From: Gentiana macrophylla
Taxonomy: Eukaryota; Streptophyta; Magnoliopsida; Gentianales; Gentianaceae
Reading direction: 5' to 3'
Length of the DNA stretch: 64,000 nt
Assembly: GCA_026214975.1 (NCBI GenBank)
Contig: CM047808.1
Coordinates: 60,476,583-60,540,582, forward strand
How positions within the stretch are numbered: the stretch's first letter is position 1; the number at the start of each line of letters is the position of its first letter. The notes under the pieces were generated by a model. The model was not told the DNA's origin. It worked only from the letters and a program-made list of their open reading frames with translations, and ran no database searches. The translations under genes were made by a program, and so were the position numbers. This document shows positions 55,431 through 64,000 of this stretch, piece after piece.

Positions 55431-56447
55431 CTAGAAGGGAACTTTCTCGAACTTGGTTAGTAGGTCCTGAGCTCTCTGCCTTGCACGCTTGGCCATCAAG
55501 GCCCGTGCACTAGGCTTTCCTCTGCTTCGAGAATTATTCTTTAAGCGCAATGTCTCCACTTTAGTACCGTTTAAATCCAATCCTTCACTACACATGATAG
55601 GAGTACATGCATCTTGTGGCGCTTGCTCGTGGTCCTTAAAATATTTTTCTCTGAGTAAAATTGTCATGAATTCTTGCTCATTGGTTCCTACCATAACCTC
55701 TTTCTACCTGCTCCGTAGTGCTTCTATATCTATGATCTTCACCTCTCCAGAACTCAAACTCATATGGCATTCTCCAAGTCTATTAGGTAGAGGTTCTAAG
55801 ATCTTGAAAGTTATAGCATCGGTATTAACCCTTAGTGTAATATCGCCACTATCATAGTCCAATATGGCTCGATTAATAGCTAGGAATGGACTTCCTAACA
55901 ATACATTTGTGCTAGGGTCATCAGGGACGTCTAGAACTACGAAGTCAACAGGAAAGTGAAAACCTCATAATCTAATGGTACATTCCTTTTGCATACCGGT
56001 GACCATTTCTACCTTGCGATCGACAAATCACAGTGACCATGAAATATTCTGCTTGGAAAAGTGAAAGTGGAATGATGTTACAATTCAAACCAGAGTCACA
56101 TTGCCCCAATGCTAAAGATACTCCATTAACTGAAATAGGGAGCCTAAATGTACCAGGGTCTCCTAAATTCTCTATTACATCAAAGTCCGGGTAATCCTTG
56201 GGCTCAGATGGAACATAATCTGGATCCTCCTCAGGATTAGACACAAAAGATGATATATCAATGACCTGACATTAGACTTACCTTTCCTATAGTCTTCATA
56301 CTCCTTTAGGCTTGCTTCCATGTCCTCTTTGGTTCTTGTTGTTCCCTCTAGCTTCACTATTTTCTTATCCTTTTCGTATTTCTCTCTAACCTTGGAGCCT
56401 GGATACACCAAGATATGTCTAATATTCAAAACTGCGTGAGGCATCAT
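55431..56447 (-). pseudogene. Protease region of element B
   Basis: Minus-strand frames read KVREKYEKDKKIVKLEGTTR (56447 onward), FDVIENLGDPGTFRLPISVN and GVSLALGQCDSGLNCNIIPL (56244-56040) with a D-S-G at the position of D-L-G in elements A and D. A frameshift and stop follow. LLGSPFLAINRAILDYDSGD then ITLRVNTDAITFKI (55901 onward) is the second protease block. 55694-55431 is a basic tail (RARQRAQDLLTKFEKVPF). No gag capsid core is recognisable between this and the primer site. Broken by at least three lesions. Confidence 0.75.
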
Positions 56448-56751
56448 GCTTGCTTGACTTTGATTTCCAAAAATCTATCCAAGAGAAAGTCAAAAGTGTT
56501 TCGTTCTACCTGTAAGATAGACAAAATAAAAACAAAAAACAAGGTTAGTAACATCTGCTTCAGTTGGGTTTAGACCCAACTGTTGTGGACCTACCAACTA
56601 ATAAACATGAGTGAACACAGAAATACATAGAAGCAATCAGAATCAGAACCCCGAACTCTCACAATTACGGCAGGGACAGTTGCAATTCCAAGGGTTGTTT
56701 TCCTTACTCTAATCGTAAAACAATACAGGTAGTATGTTTACATTGGCCATT
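56448..56751 (-). other. Leader of element B
   Basis: Short A/T-rich non-coding stretch between primer site and protease region. This is where a gag gene would be expected; none is seen. Confidence 0.5.
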
Positions 56752-56769
56752 GTACCTTGCAACGCGCCA
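56752..56769 (-). other. Decayed primer-binding site of element B (tRNA-Asp type)
   Basis: On the minus strand TGGCGCGTTGCAAGGTAC resembles TGGCGCCGTTGCCGGGGAC with one deletion and three substitutions, 6 bp from the LTR edge. Confidence 0.72.
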
Positions 56770-56775
56770 GAAACT

Positions 56776-57096
56776 TGATCGCATGTAAGTCACTTCTACT
56801 CACGAAATTCTAGCAAGAGTACTAGGTCAATCGTAGTATAGCAAGGGCGAGTGAAGGTTGATCCCCCAGGGACGGTGCAACACAGCTAATAGATCCACTA
56901 TCCTAATTAAGAACATAAAGAACGGTCCCTAAGCCAACATAAGGACAAAACAGTAATTGGTCTCTCCCTCCTTACTGATCTTCTAACTGGTTTAACAAAT
57001 CGTTATGTTTACTTTTCCCCAAAATTCCACCCATTCAACCAGAACATGAGTTTAATTCAGTTTTAGCTACGAGTGCAGTCTCCTAACCTTGTTTAC
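56776..57096 (-). mobile_element. 5' LTR of element B, proximal part
   Basis: Matches 31969 to about 32300 in the 3' LTR ('gtaagtcacttct', 'attctagcaagagtactagg', 'agaacggtccctag'). It breaks off at 57096 where element C begins. Confidence 0.85.
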
Positions 57097-58642
57097 TGTT
57101 CGTTAAAAACGTGTTTTAAATTTATATTATCGGAACACCCCAAGTATAAGGTACGTAGTATAAGGTGTTGCCGAGTCGTCCTAAGGGAATCGTATAGTTA
57201 TCAGATTGAGGTATAACTCCTAAGTTGGTTATGTCACTAATTACTTAAAACTAAGATTAATCTAACTATAAACTAAACCTAAGAAATAAACTAAAAACTA
57301 AAGGAAAGAAAATAAAACAAAGAACTAAAAATAAGCGTAAAAAAAAGCGAAAGACAGAAGGTTGACTGAACGTTCACTATAGTGAACGAGCGTCCCTGAT
57401 ACGATCAAACGTAAAATAGGCGAGAAAAGTTGCAGTACTAGGGTTCTAAAAACTAAACTTAAACTAGGACAATTAAGAACGATTTTGATTAACAGATAAT
57501 AAAGAGAAGACAACGATTGGAATGCACCAAGATTCAATCACATAATAATCATACAACCAATTTATGATCCGAATACAGCTTTATTGGTATGATCAATCGC
57601 GAAACCGACTAAATTCCTTTAGATCAATTTCTAGGGTTTGTTTACTTTTCCAAGAAAAACAAATAACATTCATCACAAGATCAACAATTCGTTCCCAAAT
57701 TGTAATACCCAACTAACGATATATGATTCCTCAAAACATCATCAATTGTATCGATTGAAAGATAAAGTATTGTTGAACTATATTTCCATAAAAATTCAAA
57801 CACATAGAGTTCCATTGACATTCCTATCTAATAAAACTCGCAACGATTAAATCAGGATTCAAACGATAAATAAAACAGCGTATTCAAAATCATAACTAAA
57901 GATAAACTAACAAATCATGGTTGCGATGACGTTGATGTGATATCCTCCGGTTGTTCCACTGCTATGCGTTTAGCCAACAATCATGTTGGTGATCATTGGA
58001 CTGGAGGGACTCATCTTCATGAAGGGAAGATGCGGCTGAACTCTCTAGGGCGCAGCTTTTTTTTATGTGTAGTGCGGCTCTGTAAAAAAGTATTCTCTTA
58101 GGGTTGGGGCTGCTGCTGTATTTATAGGAATAAGAGGCGGTTTGCTGAAAGTCGGCGGCGGACGCCCGCCTTTCTTTGGTGGACGCTTTCATTCATTTCT
58201 TTGACGGAGATTCGAGACGCTGTTCGACTTGCGCCTGGAGACTCAGATGTAAAATATGACTCTGGGCGCTTCATGGACGCTTGATTCACTCTGGGCGCCG
58301 TCCAATATGCTGAGGATCGGATTCTTCATAGTTATCCATTCTTCTTCAAGCCAATTCCATATTTATCTCTTATAATTCGAATTGAGCCTCATTTATCCTC
58401 TTTATGCACTCGAAATTAAGCATCTACATAATAGATAAAACATGGAAAACATGTAGTCATCCCCAAATAATAATAATTCAATAAATTTAACACATAAAAG
58501 CGCCCAAATTACACTTTTGACACTTCTAAACCCATTATTCAAATTCACGCCTTAAACATATAATTTTCTCTAAAAATTACTAAAATACGAAAGATATTGT
58601 TCTCTAATAATGCGATAAAAACCATAAATTTCACCGAGAACA
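57097..58642 (-). mobile_element. 3' LTR of element C
   Basis: 1546 bp. Minus-strand start TGTTCTCGGTGAAATTT (58642), end TTAACGAACA (57097). The last 130 bp match the LTR end of D. It contains an 18 bp palindrome CGTTCACTATAGTGAACG (57371-57388) and several GGACGC/GGGCGC repeats (58150-58310). Confidence 0.85.
58118..58126 (-). promoter_or_regulatory. TATA box of the element C LTR
   Basis: TATAAATAC on the minus strand, followed by 'agcagcagcc'. Confidence 0.6.
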
Positions 58643-58657
58643 ACTCCCCCACACTTG
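58643..58657 (-). other. Polypurine tract of element C
   Basis: The minus strand reads CAAGTGTGGGGGAGT directly before the LTR start TGTTCTC. Confidence 0.88.
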
Positions 58658-60339
58658 AACTTTTGTTCGTCCCGGACAAAACAATCAAAACTATAGCTCA
58701 ACTCTCATGCACTCCACATAGATCTCTAACTCACGTAACAAAAGATACAACAACTATAGCCAACAATACCATCACAGAGATAGATTCAGTGTATGTGTGA
58801 CAAGCCCTTCTCAAATTTAACAAGCCTTTCAAAGGAATATCCTCTCAAAAATTTCAATGACTATCCTAGGTACAGACAGTAATAGCTTCACACTAAGCCT
58901 TCCCACGCACTCAGTAGGATAATCCCTACAGCATATCATGCGGTTCTACTGGGTATAAGATCCATGATAACAAAGACTTCACTCTATTTTTATTCTTATT
59001 CATCATTTTTCAAAATTTTCAAATTCAACGCATATCAGAATAAGCTCTTACCCGTCATAGTAGAGTAGGACATTTCGTGATAATCCCCTACCTACTCAAA
59101 TCATCAGGTAGCTATAAACTGACTATCGTGAGCTTTTGGTCATCATAGTGGAATAGGACATACGTGGTACACCCTACCTCACCCAAATCATAAACCAGCT
59201 TCCGACAAACGTATTTATTATGATTCACTACTTATTCATTTTTCAAGACATAAGTTACATCTCACTTATCACATTCAAACTTTATGATATTCACAGCACA
59301 TGGTCTAACTAAGGTGTCACTATACTGGCCTTCCTAAGATAAATCATCAAAATAATGAAAGGATATAGTTCAAAAATCTTGTTTCAAAATCAATGGCTCT
59401 CGTGAACGTGAAAAACGAATACTATCTCCATAAAAGTAAAGACACGCTATAATTATCTCACTAAGTCACATACTATCATCGTTAGAAAACTAAAACTAGC
59501 AAGCATTGCAGTTTCAATCATATGCTCGAGACTCACAAAAAATTTAAATTTCGACGAAATTTAAAAATTCACTCATATTTCAAAGATATAGCATAAAAAC
59601 ATACCCAGACACCCCCCCACACTTAAATCACATTATGTCCTCAGAATGTGCAAAATAAAAGAAAAGAAAACTTAGCTGGTTTCAACGGTGGTTGTCGGAT
59701 GAAAGTTAGCAGAGGTCAGGCCGTAGCATGAATGTACCACTGCAACTCGAATTGAGAACATTGGATAGAATAGCTCGAACCTGCTCTAAGGTATCTGCAG
59801 CACTCGACATACATATAATCTCGGGGTACAAGGGGTATATGAATAAACATAAACGAAACATTCAACAACTCGTAGGAACACAACATCTCACTCAAACAAC
59901 CAAGGTACTACTCCTACAACTGAAACAGAAATAGCTTACTTAAAGAGAAAAGAAACAAAGCTAGGTTGCCTCCTGTAGCGCTCTTTTATGTCATTAGCTT
60001 GACATACTCTTCAAAGTCAACCCGGTCGGGCCACTTTGGCTTAAATGCGCCACCTCATCATCGAATCGAGTGAAGGACCGAGGTTTGACCACAACCTCCA
60101 CAAGTGAAATGCCCTACCAAGTTTTTAACTTGGTTCTCCAGACAAAGACTGACTTTCGTCTTTGTCTCAACTTCTTCTACATGTGGCACCAAATAAGAAT
60201 GATAGGTGCGAGAATCGTGGTAGAAGCTTCTTTAAGGTAAGAATGTCATCATTCAAGCAAAGAAATCGGATGGAATCTCATCACAATTCAAAGACATCGT
60301 GCACGCCAACCAACTTTTGAAAGTATATGACCTCGGTAC
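58658..60339 (-). other. 3' non-coding region of element C
   Basis: About 1.7 kb without recognisable coding sequence. A second G-rich purine tract is present on the minus strand at 59611-59624. Two related blocks 'catagtggaataggacat' (59053 and 59144 areas) form a short diverged tandem repeat. Confidence 0.65.
59611..59624 (-). other. Second purine tract, internal to element C
   Basis: The minus strand reads AAGTGTGGGGGGG, sharing the 11-mer AAGTGTGGGGG with the 3' polypurine tract about 960 bp away. Confidence 0.6.
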
Positions 60340-61657
60340 TTCATAAGGTTGGCCAAAATACTTTTTCAATCTGCGGACCGTTTACTTTAAAAGGTTGACC
60401 GCTGTACCCCTTCAAGGAAATCGCTCCTCCCGGATGAACTTCGACAATTTCAAAGGGTCCGGACCATCTCGACTTAAGCTTGCCAAAGAAACATGTAATC
60501 TGGTGTTGTAAAGTAAAGCCATCTCTCCTACCTTGAAATCTCTCGCCTTTATTTTAGCATCATGGAGCGCTTTCGTTTCTTTCCTTGCTCGGGCTTTGCG
60601 CTCGTAGGCCCCGAGTCCGAATTCATCGAGCTCATGCGATTGCGATAATCTTTTCTCGCCACAGAGCTGGCTATCGGGTTCAAGTATTTAATAGCCCAAG
60701 AAGCTTTGTGCTCCACTGACCGGTAGATGGCACGCCTTGCCGTAAACCATTTGAAAGGGCGACGTACCCATGGGGGTCTTGAACGCAGATCACGATAAGC
60801 CCAGATGTCGTCGTCCAATTTCGACTCGATTGGATCTATTCGAATTCACTGCTTTTCTCAAAATCCGCTTTAGACTTCTCGCTGCTTACTTCGACTTGGC
60901 CACTGGTTTGGGGTGGTATGGTGTACCAATCTTATGCTTGACACCATATCTTTCAAGAATTTTATCTAGTGGTGCATTACGTATGCGAACCTTCATCACT
61001 GATAAGGGCTCTAGGACAGCCAAATCTAGTAAAGATATTCTTTTGCAAGAATTTCTTTACAACTTTGTGATCATTGGTTTGGGTGGCTATAGCCTCTACC
61101 CACTTGGAAACATAGTCAACGCAGACTAGGATATATTTATTACCGCACGATGATGGGAAAGGTCCCATGAAATCGATGCCCCACACGTCGAAGACTTCAC
61201 ATTCCAAAATAGGCCTCAAAGGCATCTCCATCCTATTATCGAGCCTCCTACTCTTTGGCATCTATCACGGCCTTTGCAAAAGGCTTCAACGCCTTTGAAC
61301 AGAGTAGGCCAAGAAAATCCAGCTTGAAGGATTTTCGCAATGTCTTTGGTGCTCCGTAGTGTCCACCAAATAGGCCACTGTGACATTGCTCTAAGATATC
61401 CAGCTTGTTCATGTTCCGAACACACCTTCTAAGCAACCCGCCTTTGCGGACTTTAAACAAATGTGGATCCTCCCATACGAGATACTTCAAGTCACCGAAA
61501 AACTTCTTCTTTTCCTCGATCGTCATCTCTTCTAGATGTCCAATCGCTAAGTAATTGACGTAATCGGCATACCACGGCCTCACATTCTCTAGCCTCATTA
61601 ATTTCTCGCTTGGAAAGTCAATGCCTATTTCCTTAGTGTTTTCGTCACCCACGCTCA
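60340..61657 (-). pseudogene. Integrase of element C
   Basis: The zinc-binding start (61658-61248) has YVNYLAIGHLEEMTIEEKKK, LWEDPHL-like text and CHSGLFGGHYGAPKTL. The core (61261-60977) has [57 protein letters not shown], keeping the first two catalytic Asp. The catalytic Glu region is frameshifted (about 60880). Frame 60818-60549 gives SVEHKASWAIKYLN and a basic tail. The C-terminal module (GPDPLKLSKF and KRSAD text) degenerates to about 60340. Confidence 0.85.
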
Positions 61658-62110
61658 CTAAGCGAGATAAGTGATCACCACAACATTTTCGCTACCTTTC
61701 TTATCCTTAATTTCAAGGTCAAATTCTGTAGTATCGTAATCCATCTCAAGAACCTTGGTTTGGCGCCTGCTTTTTCCATGAGGTAGCGTAATGTCGCATG
61801 ATCTGTCAAAACCACAACTCGAGACCCAAGAAGGTAACTTGAAACTTATCCATAGCAAAACGATCGCTAGAATTCTTTCTCTCAGTAGTAGTGTAGTTAC
61901 ACCGAGCCGGGTTCAAAGTGCGGCTCGCGCATAGTAGATTGGTCTCGAAATTTTTGTCAATTCTTTGCCTAGAATCTGCGCTTTATAGCGTAGTTAGAGG
62001 CATCGCACATGAGTTCGAAAGGTTTAGTCCAATGGGCGCGATCAAAATGGGGGCAATCGTTAACTTATCCTTTAAGCATTTGAAAGCTTCCTTACACGCA
62101 TCATCAAACA
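61658..62110 (-). pseudogene. RNase H of element C
   Basis: Frame 61858-61658 gives [18 protein letters not shown], the end of gypsy RNase H. Upstream text to about 62110 encodes the cysteine/Asp start (CDASN-like), ARTLNPARCN-like and ERKNSSDRF-like blocks in shifting frames. Catalytic residues cannot be tracked with confidence. Confidence 0.75.
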
Positions 62111-63250
62111 CGAACTCTACTTCCTCTTTCAAAGAGTTGGATAAGCGGCTTTGCTATAGTCGAAAAATCTTTAATAAAACGCCGATAGAAGCCTACATGT
62201 CCCAGAATCCTCGTACCTCCTTAATCTGCCTTTGGATATGACATTTTCTCAATGGCCTCTACTTTAGCCCTATCCACCAAAATACCTTCACCGGACAACT
62301 TGTGTCCCAAAACAATCCTTCGTCAACTAGAAAATGGCATTTCTCCCGCTTAAGCACCAAATTTTTCTCAACACATCGAGTACCATATCTAGATTCCTTA
62401 AGATCTCATCAAAGCCGCCGCCATAGGCCGAGAAGTCATCCATAAAGACCTCCATGCATTGCTCTACAAGTCCGTCAAAAATGGCTAACATGCACCGTTA
62501 AAAAGTCGCGGGTGCATTGCATAGGCCGAATGGCATTCTCAAAAAGCAAAAGTACTGGATGGACACGTAAACGTGGTCTTTCCTCAACATTAGGATCGAT
62601 GGCTATCCGGAAGTACCCGAATATCCATCGAAAACAATAATATTTGTGACCACTCGGTCTTTCAATTAGCCGGTCAATGAAGGGTAAGGAAATGATCTTT
62701 GCAAATGACTTCGCTCAATCTGCGATAATCAATGCGCACCCTATAACCATCCACAAGGCGTAAAGCAATTTCCTCCTTTTTTCATTTTTTCTACGGTAAT
62801 ACCCCTTCTTTTTGGCACAACTTGAGTAGGGCTAACCCACTCACCGCCGGCGATGGCATAAATAATCCCCATATCAAGCCATTTGATGATCTCTTTTGAC
62901 AACCTCCTGCGCATATGCGGATTCAGCCTTCTTGCGGTTGTCCGACCTTTTCGCTCCTTCCTCCGCTCGGATCTTATGCATGCATACATCCGGGCCGATT
63001 CCTCCGATATCGCCCACCGCCATCCGAACGCGAGGATATGTTTCTCCAAAGACTTTGATCAATTTTGCCTCTTGCGCAGGCTCGAGTTTAGACGAGATGA
63101 TTAGGGCAACTTATCACCGTCTTTAAGAAAGATGTATTTTAGATCTTTGCGCGAAGTGGTTTCAACTCTAAGTCAACAGTGGTTGCTCGATGCTAGATTT
63201 TAACGGACCACCTTTTTCTATTTGAGTTTGGACCGTTGATGAAAAACACC
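62111..63250 (-). pseudogene. Reverse transcriptase of element C
   Basis: Frame 63049-62741 reads MEKHILAFGWRW, ICPD/ARMYACIRSE text, KEIIKWLDMGIIYAIAGGEW and VSPTQVVPKRRGITVEK. Below 62740 the conserved blocks (RRLSEVICKDHFL, FDGYSGTSG, PFGLCNAPAT, EVFMDDFSAYG, GEGILVDRAKVEAIEK) can be read only by changing frame many times, because of single-base losses about every 50-100 bp. Confidence 0.8.
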
Positions 63251-64000
63251 TCATCTTCCTGGGGAGTAATCCCGAAAAGGTATTGAATCACGCCATCAAA
63301 AGGAATCTCCCCGTCCACTTCCGCTTTCTTCTTTGCGATGTGCAATCACCTTCTTAAGCTCTTCTTCTTCAAGTTCATCGGCAAGTCGCTCCCAATCATC
63401 CAACTCCCAATGGGTAGCTTCTCTCAATTCGATTTCATCCCGCTTTTCCCATTAAAATTTCCTCTTCGGCAAGGTTAAAGTCCGCTGATTGAGCTCCTTC
63501 GATCACCACCGCTCATCCTGGAATGTCCCAAATTTTCTGCTCACTTATAGGCTCAGTATGCGCAAGTTGTTGAGACAGCTCTACAGTGACTACGGCTCTT
63601 GAACAGTTGTTTTCTTCTTCTTCGTGATTTATGACATCCAGGGCTCCTGTCTCTGCGAGCTCTTCATCAGGGTCAGATTCATCCCCATAAATTGCTTCAA
63701 TGAATGAAATTCCCTGAATTGGGGATTCTTGAACTTTACCTTGCTCGATGGAAATGGAAGTGTCTCCTATTCTCAAGGTAATTTGGCCAGTGTGGAAGTC
63801 AATGGTGGCAGCAGAGGTGTCCAAGAAAGGCCGGCCTAGGATCAGGGGCATTTCCTTGTCAGATTGGTAGTCCAATATAACCCAGTCGGTTGGAAACACC
63901 AATTGTTTAACATGGGTAAGGACATTGTTAACGCAACCGGCTGCTAAACGGCTAGATTTGTCCACCAACTGAAGAGAGACGGGGCGCTCCCTTAGCCTTT
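63251..64000 (-). pseudogene. Protease region of element C
   Basis: Frame 63968-63513 reads SSRLAAGCVNNVLTHVKQLV, FPTDWVILDYQSDKEMPLIL, GRPFLDTSAATIDFHTGQIT and LRIGDTSISIEQGKVQESPI, then QLAHTEPISEQKIWD. It matches 18303-18765 of element D. The catalytic CDLGAS part lies just beyond the right edge. 63251-63512 is the linker to RT (WELDDWERLADELEEEELKK). Confidence 0.87.

Larger units (their letters stand above)
31969..64000 (-). mobile_element. Element B: Athila-like element with protease and third ORF only
   Basis: On the minus strand: part of the 5' LTR (57096-56776; the rest lies beyond element C, outside the window), decayed tRNA-Asp-type primer site (56769-56752), protease region (56447-55431), a plant-transposon-protein-like ORF (54240-53175), 3' non-coding region, polypurine tract (38525-38511) and 3' LTR (38510-31969). 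No RT, RNase H or integrase is present between protease and the third ORF. It hosts a copia element in its 3' LTR, the 13.4 kb SIRE-like element in its 3' region and element C in its 5' LTR. It sits in the RT of the minus-strand SIRE-like element. Confidence 0.75.
57097..64000 (-). mobile_element. Element C: Athila-like Ty3-gypsy element, 5' part outside window
   Basis: On the minus strand from the right edge: protease, RT, RNase H, integrase, long 3' non-coding region, polypurine tract (58657-58643) and 3' LTR (58642-57097). Its protease and RT are very close to element D. The edge TGTTCG at 57097 lies in the LTR of B, so C is a nested insertion. It is heavily frameshifted, more than D, with many single-base deletions in RT. 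Confidence 0.85.

Overview
The window looks like intergenic, repeat-only DNA from a plant nuclear genome, most likely a eudicot, though I cannot name the species. Every coding stretch I can interpret belongs to LTR retrotransposons of plant type (Ty1-copia with iMet-type primer sites, Ty3-gypsy of the Athila kind with the tRNA-Asp-type primer site TGGCGCCGTTGCCGGGGA) or to small DNA transposons. I see no host protein gene, rRNA or tRNA gene. Almost every retroelement reading frame carries stops or frameshifts.

Layout. The outermost unit is Athila-like element A on the minus strand (1952-23522). Its 3' LTR stub is cut by SIRE-like LTR tails on the left (1-812 and 813-1951). Its pol is split by a 2.8 kb Tekay/Del-type solo LTR (6488-9256, direct repeats TCTAG). 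Its 5' LTR is split by element E (12479-22630, direct repeats AGTTG). E is a minus-strand LTR element with no recognisable gag or pol but an unfamiliar acidic reading frame. E is itself interrupted by sense Athila-like element D (14094 to about 20152, 3' part lost). The 5' LTR of E also holds a CACTA-type MITE (21478-21659), a hAT-like MITE (22435-22599) and a 661 bp insertion of unknown type.

The far end of the 5' LTR of A is cut by a minus-strand SIRE-like copia element (from 23523). That element carries a truncated sense copia fragment with a 1.77 kb LTR (28380-30868). Its reverse transcriptase is cut at 31968 by element B, a minus-strand Athila-like element that runs past the right edge. 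B contains three younger insertions: a 5.1 kb copia element (33334-38458, direct repeats TAATT) in its 3' LTR; a 13.4 kb sense SIRE-like copia element (38799-52212, direct repeats CATTG) in its 3' region; and minus-strand Athila-like element C (57097 to past the window end) in its 5' LTR.

How the parts work together. Each full element follows the usual plan: 5' LTR promoter, primer site, gag, protease, then RT/RNase H/integrase in lineage order, polypurine tract, 3' LTR. The SIRE elements and element B also have a third, env-position reading frame; by eye the two share features of the plant 'putative transposon protein' domain. Element B keeps protease and third ORF but shows no RT or integrase, so it would need enzymes from other elements. 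All copies appear dead as autonomous units, but the 13.4 kb SIRE-like element is structurally complete.
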